Shown here piece after piece: positions 9,195 to 19,800 of a DNA stretch of 64,000 nt. The notes beneath the pieces are model-generated. The model was not told where the DNA came from, made no database searches, and was given only the letters and a program-made list of their open reading frames with translations. A program made the translations under genes and the position numbers. The DNA is from Paraburkholderia metrosideri (lineage in GTDB: Bacteria; Pseudomonadota; Gammaproteobacteria; Burkholderiales; Burkholderiaceae). Location of the stretch: the NCBI RefSeq assembly GCF_904848625.1, contig NZ_CAJHCP010000004.1, forward strand, positions 124,001-188,000, in the 5' to 3' direction. Within the stretch, counting starts at the first letter, position 1. Every line of letters starts with the position of its first letter.

Positions 9195-10021
9195 CAAGCG
9201 GTCTCCGTCTGTTCGAACAACAGGTGGTGAATTCGTGCGACGCTGCGCTGAAAGTCGCTGCGTCCAAAGCTGTCCTGCGAATACTGGTGGCTGTTCAGTT
9301 CGGCGCGCACGCGGCCAGGATGCGGCGACAGCAATAGAATGCGATTGCCGACCACCAGCGCCTCTTCGATTGAATGCGTGACGAACAGCAGCGTGAAATT
9401 CACTTCTTCCCATAGACGCAGCAGTTCTTCCTGCATCTTGCGGCGCGTGAGCGCGTCGAGTGCGGCGAACGGTTCATCCATCAGCAGCACACGCGGTTGC
9501 ATGGCCAGCGCGCGGGCAATCGCCACCCGCTGCTTCATGCCTCCCGACAAGGTATGCGGATACGCATTCGCGAACGAAGCTAACCCAACCTTCTCCAGAT
9601 AATGCAGCGCCCGTTCGTTCGCTTCGGCACGTTTGAGCTTCTTGGCAACGCGCAGCGGAAACGCGACGTTCTGCAATACCGTTTTCCACGGCGGCAATTG
9701 ATCGAACTCCTGGAACACGACGATGCGATCGGCACCTGGGCCGCGCACGGCCTGTCCATCGAGCGAAATCGTGCCGGACGTGGGCTGGATAAAGCCGGCC
9801 ACCGCTTTGAGCAAGGTCGACTTGCCGCAACCGGACGGTCCGAGCAACACGAAACGGTCGCCGCCGTAGACGTCGAAACTCACGTCGTGCGTGGCGCGAA
9901 CGATCCGCTCGCGGGTGCGGTATTCGAGGTTGACGTTCTCTACCGTGAGCAATTTTTCGCTGGTGGCCGCGCGGATTTCTTCAGCGCGGTCCGGAAACAT
10001 AAGAGTAGGATTGGCCACCAT
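9194..10021 (-). CDS. Aliphatic sulfonate/taurine ABC transporter ATP-binding protein (SsuB/TauB type)
   Basis: 275-residue ATPase. Walker [10 protein letters not shown] is near residue 60, the Q-loop is in VFQEFDQLPPW, the signature LSGGMKQRVAIARALA is near 159, Walker B VLLMDEPFAALDA near 179, and the switch histidine in VTHSIEEA. This pattern is typical of the nitrate/sulfonate/taurine subfamily. Its stop overlaps the permease start by 1 base, so the two are translationally coupled. Confidence 0.9.
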   Translation of the reverse strand: MVANPTLMFPDRAEEIRAATSEKLLTVENVNLEYRTRERIVRATHDVSFDVYGGDRFVLLGPSGCGKSTLLKAVAGFIQPTSGTISLDGQAVRGPGADRIVVFQEFDQLPPWKTVLQNVAFPLRVAKKLKRAEANERALHYLEKVGLASFANAYPHTLSGGMKQRVAIARALAMQPRVLLMDEPFAALDALTRRKMQEELLRLWEEVNFTLLFVTHSIEEALVVGNRILLLSPHPGRVRAELNSHQYSQDSFGRSDFQRSVARIHHLLFEQTETA

Positions 10022-10103
10022 CAGATCGCTCCATGCAAGTGAACCAGATTGACTCTGCGTGCCGGGAAAAACGCGGCAAGATGACTAAGCGGAAGCACCA
10101 TGT

Positions 10104-11156
10104 TCAACTCCCTGCGGCGGTCGCCGGATCGTCGAAGAAATAGTCTTTCCACGATTTCGGCTCGTTCCTGATCGCGCCAACGCGATACATGAATTGCGCC
10201 AGCCCGAAGGTGTTTTGCGGGGCGATCTTGAATTGCACCTGGGGATTCTTGATGACCTTCAGCAACAACGTGCGGTCTATCTTCGACTGATTCGTGCGGA
10301 TGTAGATATCGGCCGCCGCATCCGGATTCGCCGTCACGAAACGTGCAGCGTCGGCCATTGCATCGACGAACGCGCGATACGTTTTCGGATTGCTGTCGCG
10401 GAATTTTTCGGTCGCGTACAGCACGGTGGCCGAACTCGGGCCGCCGAGCACATCGTACGAATTCAGCACGATATGCGCTTTCGGATTGCCCGCCAGTTCC
10501 TGTTCCTGAAACGGCGGATTACCGAAATGCCCGGTAATTTCCGTGCCGCCTGCAATGATCGCGGCCGCAGCGTCAGGATGCGGCAACGCTTGCGTGTACT
10601 TGTCGAGGCGGTTGTAGTCCTTGTCGCCCCAACGTTTCGCGGCAGCATATTGCAGCACGCGCGATTGCACCGAAACGTTCACGGCCGGCACCGCAATGCG
10701 GTCCTTGTCGTTGAAGTCCGCAATCGTCTTCACTTTCGGATCGTTGCTCACCAGGTAATACGGCAGATTGCCGAGCGACGCGACGCCCTTCACATTCTGG
10801 TGACCATGCGTGCGGTCCCAGATCGTCAGCAACGGGCCGACACCGGCACCCGCAATATCCACTGCACCGGAGAGCAGCGCGTCGTTCACCGCTGCGCCGC
10901 CTGAGAGTTTCACCCAGTCCACTTTGATGTCGAGTCCCTGCTTACGCCCTTCTTTCTCGACGAATTGCTGGTCACGCGCGACGTTCAGCAGCAGATAAAC
11001 AATCCCAAACTGTTCGGCAATGCGGATCTGCCCTTCGGCGTGTGCGGGCATGGCTGCACCGAAGCCGGCCACACCCATCGATAAAGTCAGCAACGTAGCA
11101 GTGAATCGGCGGGCGAAAGACGACCGCACAGCGGTCGGGTGAAACTTGGCAGGCAT
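10104..11156 (-). CDS. Sulfonate/taurine ABC transporter substrate-binding protein (SsuA/TauA type)
   Basis: Periplasmic binding protein, about 350 residues. The signal peptide runs from MPAKFHPTAVRSSFARRF through a hydrophobic core to a cleavage site after MPAHA near residue 40. The mature part is NMT1/SsuA-like (VKLSGGAAVNDALLSGAVDIAGAG). The start at 11156 is supported by CGGAG 6 bases upstream; an ATG six codons earlier lacks a ribosome site. It lies between tauD and the ATPase gene in the same direction. The ligand is inferred from the dioxygenase. Confidence 0.88.
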   Translation of the reverse strand: MPAKFHPTAVRSSFARRFTATLLTLSMGVAGFGAAMPAHAEGQIRIAEQFGIVYLLLNVARDQQFVEKEGRKQGLDIKVDWVKLSGGAAVNDALLSGAVDIAGAGVGPLLTIWDRTHGHQNVKGVASLGNLPYYLVSNDPKVKTIADFNDKDRIAVPAVNVSVQSRVLQYAAAKRWGDKDYNRLDKYTQALPHPDAAAAIIAGGTEITGHFGNPPFQEQELAGNPKAHIVLNSYDVLGGPSSATVLYATEKFRDSNPKTYRAFVDAMADAARFVTANPDAAADIYIRTNQSKIDRTLLLKVIKNPQVQFKIAPQNTFGLAQFMYRVGAIRNEPKSWKDYFFDDPATAAGS

Positions 11157-11205
11157 TGGAACTCCGGTCAGCATGGGGTGTGGCTAAAGGCGGGTGAAGT
11201 TGCCG

Positions 11206-12114
11206 TCAGAACGGCACATCACCTTCAATCGTCGTGCGGTAGAGCTTGCGGCGCAGGTGGTCGGGGGTGCCGGCGGCGAGATGCATCAATGAACGGTTGT
11301 CCCAGAACACCATGTCATGCTCTTTCCATTCATGCCGGTAAAGATGCTCGGGCCGCACGCTATGCGCGAAGATTTCCTCCAGCAGTGCACGGCTTTCGTC
11401 TTCCGGCATGCCGATCACCCGCGTGGTGAAATGCTCGCTGACGAAAAGCGCCTGACGTCCCGTCTCCGGATGCGTGCGCACGATGGGCTGCACCACCGGC
11501 TTGACCTGCGCAATCTGCTCGGCCGACAGATTCGGCCGCCACGGACTGCGCTTTTGCAATTCCTCGTATTTCGCGAGATACGTGTGCTCCGCTGAACGCC
11601 CTTCTACCGCGCTGCGCAGGTGCGAGGGCAACGTATCCCACGCGAGATGCATGTTCGCGAACAGCGTGTCGCCGCCTTCGGCGGGCAACTCCTGCGCATG
11701 CAGCAATGAGCCGAGGCTAGGTTTTTCCTTGTACGACAGATCGGAATGCCAGAAATGACCGGCATCGCCGAGACCAATCGGCTTGCCGTTTTCAACCACG
11801 TTCGACACCACCAGAATTTCCGGATGTCCGGGCAACTGGAATTGATGCAGCACGTGAATCTGCAACGGGCCGAAGCGTCGGCTAAATGAAATCTGCTGAT
11901 CGGGCGTGATGCGTTGATCGCGAAACACCAGCACGTGATGATCGAGATGCGCGCGGTGAATGCGCGCGAAGTCGCGCTGATTCAGTGGCTTGCCGAGATC
12001 GAGTCCGAGTACTTCCGCGCCGACGGGGCCGTCGAACGCGCGAATCTCGATGGACTGGTCTTCAATCGTCTCGTCGACGTGGCGGGTGGTAGCAGGTGCA
12101 AAGGCAGTCGTCAC
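11206..12114 (-). CDS. tauD: TauD/TfdA-family Fe(II)/2-oxoglutarate dioxygenase
   Basis: 302-residue enzyme of the taurine/alkylsulfatase dioxygenase family, which releases sulfite or sulfate from sulfonates or alkyl sulfates using 2-oxoglutarate and O2. The iron facial triad is H123-x-D125 in FWHSDLSY and H278 in SLMHLAAG; the 2-oxoglutarate arginine lies in HLRRKLYRTTI near the C-terminus. The start codon is GTG. It is the first gene of the uptake operon, so substrate is presumably cleaved as it enters. No SsuD/SsuE genes accompany it. Specificity could be taurine, another sulfonate or an alkyl sulfate; the gene symbol marks the family. Confidence 0.85.
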   Translation of the reverse strand: MTTAFAPATTRHVDETIEDQSIEIRAFDGPVGAEVLGLDLGKPLNQRDFARIHRAHLDHHVLVFRDQRITPDQQISFSRRFGPLQIHVLHQFQLPGHPEILVVSNVVENGKPIGLGDAGHFWHSDLSYKEKPSLGSLLHAQELPAEGGDTLFANMHLAWDTLPSHLRSAVEGRSAEHTYLAKYEELQKRSPWRPNLSAEQIAQVKPVVQPIVRTHPETGRQALFVSEHFTTRVIGMPEDESRALLEEIFAHSVRPEHLYRHEWKEHDMVFWDNRSLMHLAAGTPDHLRRKLYRTTIEGDVPF

Positions 12115-12655
12115 AGGAAACTCTTCGTCTAATCTGTTCAGAGGACGCCGTAAGTGGCGCAGTCAGACGAATTTACCGGTCCACGCGCGCGCCGACAACG
12201 AAGCAAATCCGATACGGTTATCTGCTGGAGTGATAAACCCGATGCTTTAACGGGTTTCGGCTGGCGTGTGATGTTTATTTGAGCGCACCGGCGAATGCGC
12301 AGACCGCCGCCGAGCCGTCAATCTTCAGTAACTTGCGAGGAGCGGATCCTCTGGGACCGGTCGGATTCAGCAACCGGGTCGGGAATTACCCGTAACCACA
12401 GGCCGCGCCTCTCGCAGTGCAGCAAACCCTCCGATGGTCGGATCTACCGGCGCTCGCACGGAAACACGGTCCGCACTTCGCCGCGTCGCGGCGAAACGTT
12501 TGCATTGACTCTGGTCAAGCGGCCTGCTGTACTAAATCCATCGTCGTGATTTAGTCGAACCAAGTCACGGCGTCGAACCAGGCTGCCAGCGCGCAGCGTT
12601 CGCGCACGCAACCGTCTGCCTTGCCCGTCGTTGCCAATAACCGGAGGAGCGTCCC
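12115..12655. other. 541-base divergent intergenic region between tauD and frcB
   Basis: This region must carry promoters for both the sulfonate operon (minus) and the fructose-type ABC operon (plus). I can only point to the promoter/operator candidate at 12505-12555. I find no open reading frame with a ribosome site, no RNA gene and no repeat of note elsewhere in it. Confidence 0.6.
12505..12555 (+). promoter_or_regulatory. Candidate frc promoter with overlapping inverted-repeat operator
   Basis: TTGACT at 12505-12510 and TACTAA at 12530-12535 could be -35 and -10 boxes with a 19-base spacer, slightly long. An inverted repeat ACTAAATC-N9-GATTTAGT (12531-12538 and 12548-12555) overlaps the -10 and ends 100 bases before the frcB start. 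Such a placement suits a repressor, possibly the ROK protein at the end of the operon. Confidence 0.45.
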
Positions 12656-13660
12656 ATGAATCTGAATTCCCGCAGGCATCCTGTCGCCAGGAAAATCGTG
12701 TCGATGTGCGTCGCGGCATCGGCGGTGTGGTGTGCAGGTGCAAGCCAGGCGGCTGACCAGCCTGTCGTCGGCCTCATCACCAAGACCGATACCAACCCGT
12801 TCTTCGTGAAGATGAAACAGGGTGCCGAAGCAGCCGCCTCGAAAGACGGCGCGAAATTGCTGACCGCCGCCGGCAAGTTCGACGGCGACAACGCGAGCCA
12901 GGTCACCGCGATCGAAAACATGATGACAGCCGGCGCGAAAGCGATTCTGATCACGCCGAGCGATACCAAGGCGATCGTGCCGAGCATCAAGAAAGCGCGC
13001 GCTGCGGGCGTGATGGTGGTCGCACTCGACACGCCGACCGATCCGCAGGACGCCACCGACGCCCTATTCGCCACCGACAATTTCAAAGCCGGCGTGCTGA
13101 TCGGCAAATACGCAAAGGCGGCGCTGAACGGCAAGGCCGCCAGGATCGCGACGCTCGATCTCGCGCCGGGCGTATCGGTCGGCGTGCTGCGTCATAACGG
13201 CTTTCTGGAGGGCTTCGGCGTGAAGGAAGGCGATCCGTCTATCGTCTGCAGTCAGGACACGCGTGGCGATCAGGCGAAGGGGCAGACGGCAATGGAAAAC
13301 TGCCTGCAGAAGTCGCCGGATATCAACGTGGTCTACACGATCAACGAACCGGCCGCAGCGGGCGCCTACCGCGCGCTCAAGGCGGCAGGCAAGGACAAGA
13401 GCGTGATGATCGTGTCGATCGATGGCGGCTGTGAGGGCGTGCGCAATGTGAAGGCTGGCGCGATCGCGGCAACCTCGCAGCAGTATCCGTTGAAGATGGC
13501 GGCGCTCGGCGTGACCGCCGGGGTCGAGTATGCGAAGACCGGCAAGAAGGTGTCCGGCTATCAGGACACGGGCGTGACGCTGATTTCCGACAAGCCGATG
13601 TCCGGCATCGACAGCAAGGACACCAAGTTTGGCCTCGACAACTGCTGGGGCAACAAGTAA
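12656..13660 (+). CDS. frcB: Fructose-type ABC transporter substrate-binding protein
   Basis: Periplasmic sugar-binding protein of the ribose/RbsB family, 334 residues, with a signal peptide ending after ASQAA near residue 32. The mature start QPVVGLITKTDTNPFFVKMKQGAE is typical of the family. Two cysteines (in SIVCSQDT and DGGCEG) and the GVTLISDKPMSG tail resemble the rhizobial FrcB proteins. GGAGGAG precedes the ATG. It leads the order frcB-frcC-frcA-regulator, which matches the fructose/ribose/mannose importer of rhizobia. The symbol is by resemblance, and the sugar remains an inference. Confidence 0.8.
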   Translation: MNLNSRRHPVARKIVSMCVAASAVWCAGASQAADQPVVGLITKTDTNPFFVKMKQGAEAAASKDGAKLLTAAGKFDGDNASQVTAIENMMTAGAKAILITPSDTKAIVPSIKKARAAGVMVVALDTPTDPQDATDALFATDNFKAGVLIGKYAKAALNGKAARIATLDLAPGVSVGVLRHNGFLEGFGVKEGDPSIVCSQDTRGDQAKGQTAMENCLQKSPDINVVYTINEPAAAGAYRALKAAGKDKSVMIVSIDGGCEGVRNVKAGAIAATSQQYPLKMAALGVTAGVEYAKTGKKVSGYQDTGVTLISDKPMSGIDSKDTKFGLDNCWGNK

Positions 13661-13763
13661 CGCGCATTGCGCATCGCGTCGTAAGTGCGGCCCGTTACGG
13701 CGGGCCGCCGCCTGATTTGCCGCGCGGCCCAACGGCCACGCTCTTGTATCGAGGACATCCATC

Positions 13764-14750
13764 ATGTCGACTCCTTCCGCGCCTGCCGGCCACTCGCGCT
13801 CTTTCACCGACCGTTTGCCGTCGCTCGCCGAGGTCGGACCGCTGATCGCGCTGGTGCTGGCCTGCGGTTTCTTTATCTCGCAGAGCAGCCGCTTTCTGTC
13901 GTTCCAGAATCTCTCGCTGATCCTGCAACAGACAATGGTCGTCGCGGTCATCGCAATCGGTCAGACATTGATCGTGCTGACCGGCGGTATCGATCTGTCA
14001 TGCGGAATGGTGATGGCGTTCGGCTCGATCATCATGACCAAATTCGCCGTCACGCTCGGCGTGCCGCCGGTTCTCGCGATCCTGTGCGGGATTGCCGCGA
14101 GCACCTTGTTCGGCGCGTTGAATGGCATCCTGATCACGCGGATCAAACTGCCTGCGTTTATCGTCACCTTGGGTACATTGAATATCGCGTTCGCGCTCAC
14201 GCAGATTTACTCGAATGCGGAGAGCGTGTCGAATCTGCCCGACGCGATCATGTTCTTCGGCAATACATTCAAGCTCGGTCCAGCGGATGTCACATACGGT
14301 ACTGTCCTCACGCTGCTGATGTATCTCGCCACGTGGTTCGTGTTGCGCGATACGGTGCCGGGGCGGCATCTCTATGCACTCGGCAATAATGCGGAAGCTG
14401 CGCGCCTGATGGGCCTGTCTTCGCAGAAGATCCTGCTGACGGTGTATTCGCTGGCGGGGGCGATTTACGGCATTGCCGCGTTGCTGTCGGTGTCGCGCAC
14501 GGGTGTCGGCGATCCCCAGGCGGGGCAAACCGAAAATCTCGACAGCATTACCGCGGTCGTACTAGGCGGCACGAGCTTGTTCGGCGGACGCGGGTCGATT
14601 GTCGGCACCTTGCTCGGCGCACTGATTGTCGGCGTGTTTCGCAATGGTTTGACGCTGATCGGCGTGTCGTCGGTCTACCAGGTGTTGATCACCGGCATGC
14701 TGGTGATTCTCGCGGTAGCCGCCGACAAACTCTCCCATCGTCGCGGTTGA
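13764..14750 (+). CDS. frcC: Fructose-type ABC transporter permease
   Basis: 328-residue RbsC-family permease with eight to ten hydrophobic segments. Family motifs include GQTLIVLTGGIDLSCGMVMAFG near residue 73 and the cytoplasmic loop AARLMGLSSQKILLTVYSLAG near residue 211, followed by VLGGTSLFGGRGSIVGTLLGAL. GAGG lies upstream of the ATG. It sits 103 bases after frcB and 19 bases before frcA in the same direction. Confidence 0.87.
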   Translation: MSTPSAPAGHSRSFTDRLPSLAEVGPLIALVLACGFFISQSSRFLSFQNLSLILQQTMVVAVIAIGQTLIVLTGGIDLSCGMVMAFGSIIMTKFAVTLGVPPVLAILCGIAASTLFGALNGILITRIKLPAFIVTLGTLNIAFALTQIYSNAESVSNLPDAIMFFGNTFKLGPADVTYGTVLTLLMYLATWFVLRDTVPGRHLYALGNNAEAARLMGLSSQKILLTVYSLAGAIYGIAALLSVSRTGVGDPQAGQTENLDSITAVVLGGTSLFGGRGSIVGTLLGALIVGVFRNGLTLIGVSSVYQVLITGMLVILAVAADKLSHRRG

Positions 14751-14769
14751 GCACTCCCAGGAGCCTGTC

Positions 14770-15567
14770 ATGTCGACACCAAGTTCAGCTTCATCCGCGA
14801 TGCCGGTTCTGCAGGCGCGTGGACTCGTCAAACGTTATGGCAATGTAACCGCGCTCGACGGTTGCGACTTCGAAGTCCTGCCCGGAGAAATTCTCGCGGT
14901 GATCGGCGACAACGGTGCGGGGAAATCATCTCTTATCAAGGCACTGTCTGGCGCCACCGTGCCGGACGAAGGTGAGATTCTGCTCGACGGCAAGCCGGTC
15001 AAATTCCGCAGTCCGCTCGACGCGCGCGCACAAGGTATCGAAACCGTCTACCAGGAACTCGCGGTGGCGCCGGCCATGAGCATCGCCGAAAACCTGTTCC
15101 TTGCCCGCGAGCTGGTCAAGCCAGGCTGGCGCGGCTCGATCTTCAAGATGATCGACAAGCGCCGCATGCTCGTCGAAGCGACCGCACACATGAAAGACCT
15201 GCAAATCGGCATCCGTTCGATGCGCCAGGCCGTGGAAACGCTATCGGGCGGCCAGCGTCAGGGCGTTGCGGTGGCGCGCAGCGCGGCATTCGCGCGGCAC
15301 GTCGTGATTCTCGACGAACCCACAGCGGCGCTCGGCGTGAAGGAAGGCAACATGGTGCTCGAACTGATCCGCCGCGTACGCGAGCGCGGCCTTCCGGTCA
15401 TTCTCATCAGCCATAACATGCCGCACGTGTTCGAAGTCGCCGACCGCATTCATATTCAACGGCTGGGTCGACGCGCGGCACTCGTCAATACGAAAGACGT
15501 GCATATGTCGGAAGCAGTCGCGATCATGACCGGCGCAAAAGAAGCGGACGTCAAGGCGATTGCATGA
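14770..15567 (+). CDS. frcA: Fructose-type ABC transporter ATP-binding protein
   Basis: 265-residue ATPase with a single nucleotide-binding domain, unlike the double-domain RbsA but like FrcA. Walker A is GDNGAGKSS near residue 45, the Q-loop VYQELAVAPAMS near 97, the signature ETLSGGQRQGVAVARSAA near 160, Walker B VVILDEPTAALG near 179, and the switch histidine in LISHNMPHVFEV. AGGAG precedes the ATG. It is followed 30 bases on by the ROK gene. Confidence 0.88.
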   Translation: MSTPSSASSAMPVLQARGLVKRYGNVTALDGCDFEVLPGEILAVIGDNGAGKSSLIKALSGATVPDEGEILLDGKPVKFRSPLDARAQGIETVYQELAVAPAMSIAENLFLARELVKPGWRGSIFKMIDKRRMLVEATAHMKDLQIGIRSMRQAVETLSGGQRQGVAVARSAAFARHVVILDEPTAALGVKEGNMVLELIRRVRERGLPVILISHNMPHVFEVADRIHIQRLGRRAALVNTKDVHMSEAVAIMTGAKEADVKAIA

Positions 15568-15597
15568 CGCACGCGCCCTTCTGAGCGGACCGCGACC

Positions 15598-16824
15598 ATG
15601 GATACCAGCGGCACCCGCTCGCCTCTCAAACGCACGGTCGGCTCGAATCAGGTCGGCATGCGGCAGTTCAACGAACGCATCGTGTTGCAGGCCATCCGTT
15701 TGCATGGACCGCTGCCGAAAGCCGACGTCAGCCGCCTCACGCGCCTTTCGATGCAGACGGTATCGATGATCGCCGACCGCCTCATCGACGATGGCCTGCT
15801 CGAAAAGCAGGCGCGCGTACGCGGCAGAATCGGCCAGCCGTCGGTGCCGATCGCGTTGCGCGCGGACGGCGCGTACACCATCGGCATCAAGGTGGGACGC
15901 CGCAGTCTCGATGTACTGGCGATGGACTTCGCCGGTCACGTGGTGTGCCGCGACGTTGTCGACTATGCATATCCCGATCCGCGTACGTTGTTCCCCGCGC
16001 TCGAAAGCAAGCTCGCGCGCGTGAACCAGGCGCTCGGCGCGAAGGCCAACAAGGTGGTTGGCGTTGGCGTGGCGGCGCCACTGTGGCTCGGCGGCTGGCG
16101 AGACTTTCTCGGCGCGCCGCCCGAAGCACTCGAAGCGTGGCACGAAATCGATCTGCGCACCCGCATCGCGGCAATGACCGGTCTGCCCGTCGAGTTTGCG
16201 AAAGACACCACGGCCGCCTGTGCCGCCGAACTGGTGATGGGCCAGGGGCGCGGCATTCACAATTTTCTGTACCTGTTCGTCGGCACGTTTATCGGCGGCG
16301 GGCTGGTCATCGATGGCCGTCTGCATGGCGGACCGCACGATAACGCGGGCGCGGTAGGGTCCATTCCGCTGCGCGACGGCACCGCGCGCAAGCCCGCGCG
16401 TCAACTGCTGCATGCGGCGTCCGGGTTCGTCCTCGAAAAGCTGTTGAGCGACGCAGGTGCGCCAGCCGCTGCCGCGCACGATCATCGCGCGTTATCGCCC
16501 GACCTCTGGCGGCAGACGGAACAATGGCTCGACAGCGCGTGCCCTGCGATCGCCAACGCGCTGACTAACGCGGCTGCATTGCTCGATCTCGAAGCGATCG
16601 TGATCGACGGAGAACTCGATCGACAGTTAGTCAGAGAAATTATTCGGCGCACCGAACGCGTGCTCGATCGTTTCGAATGGGAAGGGATGGTGCGTCCGCA
16701 GCTTCTGGAAGGCACCATCGGCGCCGATGCGCGTGCAATGGGCGGTGCGATTCTGCCGCTCTATGCGCATTTCGCGCCGGTGCATGAATTGTTTTTGAAG
16801 CCCGCAGTAGATAGCGATTATTGA
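15598..16824 (+). CDS. ROK-family transcriptional regulator (frcR/NagC/XylR type)
   Basis: 408-residue ROK repressor with an N-terminal winged helix-turn-helix (HGPLPKADVSRLTRLSMQTVSMIADRLIDDGLL, residues ~36-70) and a sugar-kinase-like effector domain (GIKVGRRSLDVLAMDF near 100, FVGTFIGGGLVIDG near 230). The canonical ROK zinc motif CxCGxxGCxE after the GG-N-GAxGxxx segment is absent: NAGAVGSIPLRDGTARKP stands there. It may therefore be structurally or ligand-wise divergent. Its position at the end of frcBCA, and an inverted repeat before frcB, suggest it regulates this operon. Confidence 0.85.
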   Translation: MDTSGTRSPLKRTVGSNQVGMRQFNERIVLQAIRLHGPLPKADVSRLTRLSMQTVSMIADRLIDDGLLEKQARVRGRIGQPSVPIALRADGAYTIGIKVGRRSLDVLAMDFAGHVVCRDVVDYAYPDPRTLFPALESKLARVNQALGAKANKVVGVGVAAPLWLGGWRDFLGAPPEALEAWHEIDLRTRIAAMTGLPVEFAKDTTAACAAELVMGQGRGIHNFLYLFVGTFIGGGLVIDGRLHGGPHDNAGAVGSIPLRDGTARKPARQLLHAASGFVLEKLLSDAGAPAAAAHDHRALSPDLWRQTEQWLDSACPAIANALTNAAALLDLEAIVIDGELDRQLVREIIRRTERVLDRFEWEGMVRPQLLEGTIGADARAMGGAILPLYAHFAPVHELFLKPAVDSDY

Positions 16825-16864
16825 AAGTGCCTGTTGCCCATTCAAGCGTGCAAGACAGACGTAT

Positions 16865-19800
16865 TCACTTCGCCGCCACCTTCGTCATCGAGGCGGTTTT
16901 GACGGGCGGATGATCCAGCAACGGCTGCAAGACCGGCGCCATCGACTTCAGCAATTGCACCGACAGCGCGCTCGTGAATTCGTAATGCGACGCGTACGGT
17001 TCATGCACGAACGCCGTCAACGTGCCGTAGAAACGGTCGCCCATTGCAAACACAAACGTCGCGCTGCGGTTCACCTTGCGCGACTCGATCAGCCGGCCGC
17101 CTTTGGCGAACACGTTGAAGCGCTGATCGCCGGTGCCGGTTTTGCCGACCACTTCGAGTACCTGACCATCCGGGAACGTCATGCCTTGCGCGAGACGTTT
17201 TGCCGTGCCGCCTGCCACGACGTCGCGCAACAGCACCCTCACCACGCCGGCAATTTCCGGCGACAACTGCTGTTGTGGCGCAACCGTCGCGCGCTTGAAG
17301 TGCGTTTCGTATGGGGTGTCTTTCGCGAACTGAAGTTCGGAGAGACTTTCGGTCGGCACCTTGTTGCCGTCGTTGGCAATCACGCCGATCAGTTGCGCGA
17401 GTGCTGCAGGCCGGTCGCCCGATGCGCCAATCGCCGCTGCGTAAGAAGGCGTGAGGTTCGCGAATGGATAGCCTAATGCCTGCCACGATTTGCCGATCGC
17501 CTCATACGCGCGCAGTTCGACCATCCGTTTGATGCGGCGATCCTGGGTCGCGTGATAGCGCGTCTTGAACAGCCACGAATAGGTAGACAGGCGCACATCG
17601 CGGCTCGCCGTCTGAATCTGGTCGAGCGTTGCGTCTGGATGTTCGCGCAGATAGTTGAGCGCCCACAACTCCAGCGGATGCACACTCGAAATATAGCCAC
17701 GATCGTTCAGATTGAAGCGATCCACCGAATACTTGGCGTATAGATTCGCGAGGTCCTCATCGTCCAGAATCGAAGCCGCCGGGGTGTTCTTCAACGCGTC
17801 ACGCATCTTTGCGTTGAACCATGCATTCGATTCATCCGGTGCGACGCTGCGCAATACCGTCGCCACTTTCGGCGGCGACTTGCGCACACCGAGCAGCAAC
17901 ACAGCTAACGCCTGTTCGCGCGTTTTGCCGTGATATTTCGTGTAGAAACGATTCATGTAGACGCGGCTTTCCTGATCGGCAAAACGCGTCAGATACATTT
18001 TCCGGGTTGCCGGATCGTCGAGCCATTGCGACGACGGCCCGGTGGTCTGCACCATTTCATAGTGGACGATATCGCGCATCAAACGCACGAACACCAGATT
18101 CACCGAATGCTGGAATGCGCGATGAACCGTCAGGATTTGACTGTTGTCGTCGGATTCGAAATTGGTGAAAGTTTGCGCGCCGCCACCGGTATAAAACGTT
18201 TCGCCCGGGTTGGCCGAGTACTTGCGCTCGACGGCTGCATCGAGCATGGGTTGCAACGAGCGGTCTGAAGTGTGCGCGAGATAGTCGAGCGCCCAATGCG
18301 TCAACCGGTCGTTCGGGTCGACTTTGACCGCTTTCAGTTCCGCTGTGCTCAGCGGTGCATAACGCGCATGCAGGTCGGAGACAATCTGCAAATACGTGAC
18401 AACGGTACGCAGTTTCGCAGTCGAACCGAGATTCAGGCGTGCGCCGGAGTTGATATCGAACGGCTGGTTCACACTATCGGTTTGCACGCGCACCAGATTC
18501 GCACCACCGCGCCTTTCGAACAATGTAAAGCTGTAGGCGATTTTCGACGGGTCATCCGACGGGCGCAGCATTTCGAAACCGACAAGGCCCGCAGCTTTCG
18601 CCCCATCGCGCGTCGCAGCGGCAGCGAGCCGTTCGCTGACCGCCTGCTGTACCGCGTTATTCAGCGTGCCCTTCGCCTGCAGATCGAGCCGGTCGAGTTC
18701 GTAAAAACTGCGCAGGCCGAGTGCCGCCAGCAGATGCGAACGCATCGACGTCACCGCCTTGCGCGACACGAACGAATCGGCACTCTGGGTCGCGGCGGGC
18801 GTGCGATGCAATTCGACCTGTGCCGATAGCGCGGCATCACGCAAAGGCATCGAAATAACGCCACCGCTCGCGAGCAAACGCAGATAACTGTCGGTGCGCT
18901 TTTCGAGTTCGGCATAGTCGTGTTGCAGGAAATACGACGGCGCGCGCTGCGCGATCATCAGCGACAGCACCTGACGGAAAGCGACGCCCTGCTCCGCGAG
19001 ATTCTGTCCGGTCGACGGCGCGTTCAGAATACGGTTGACGTCGCTGAAATCGCGGCCGTACCACGCGGCAAGACCGTCGCCAATGCCGTTGATTTCGCCG
19101 ATGCCCGGCTGCGCGGCCAGCGGCACCGAATTCAGATAATGAACGACGATCTGCTGACGCGCGGCCATGGTCTGCGGCCCGTTCATATAGGCGCGTAACG
19201 AAGCAGACGCGATTTGCCGCAGTTTTTCAGGCGGCGTCGCCGTGCGGCCGCCTGCCGAGTGGCGGAATTTTTCGATCTGTGTCGAGAGCGTGCTGCCGCC
19301 GGGTGTCGACTGATGGCGGTTGAACACGCGTACGCCCTGATCGACCAGCGCGCGGCTGAAACGTCCCCAGTCGATGGCGGGATTACGGTTCGGCTGCGAC
19401 GCATCGAGCAGATAGCGGTCTTCGATAAACAGCAGCGAGTTCGTGATTAGCGGTGGAATGGATTCGAAGCTGCCATACGCGCGACCCGGAAACTGCGCGC
19501 TGAAAAGCTGAGCGTCGGTGCCGTCGAACAGTTGCAAACCAGCCTGATCTTTTTCCGCGTACGGCAAGAACAAACCGTTGTCAGCAAGCGAAAGCATCCG
19601 CTCGGAATCGCGTGCCTGCGAACTGATTTCAAACCCGCGTTGCAATAAGCGCTGCTGGATCGACGGCAGCAACGCGTAGCCCAGGCGGCTGTCGTAAGGA
19701 CCTTTGTCTGCGGGAGGGAAATAGATGGTGTGACTGGCGCCGGGTTCGACCGAAAAGCCCACGTCGCGGGTCAGTTCGGAAAGGTAGCGCGCCTGTAAGC

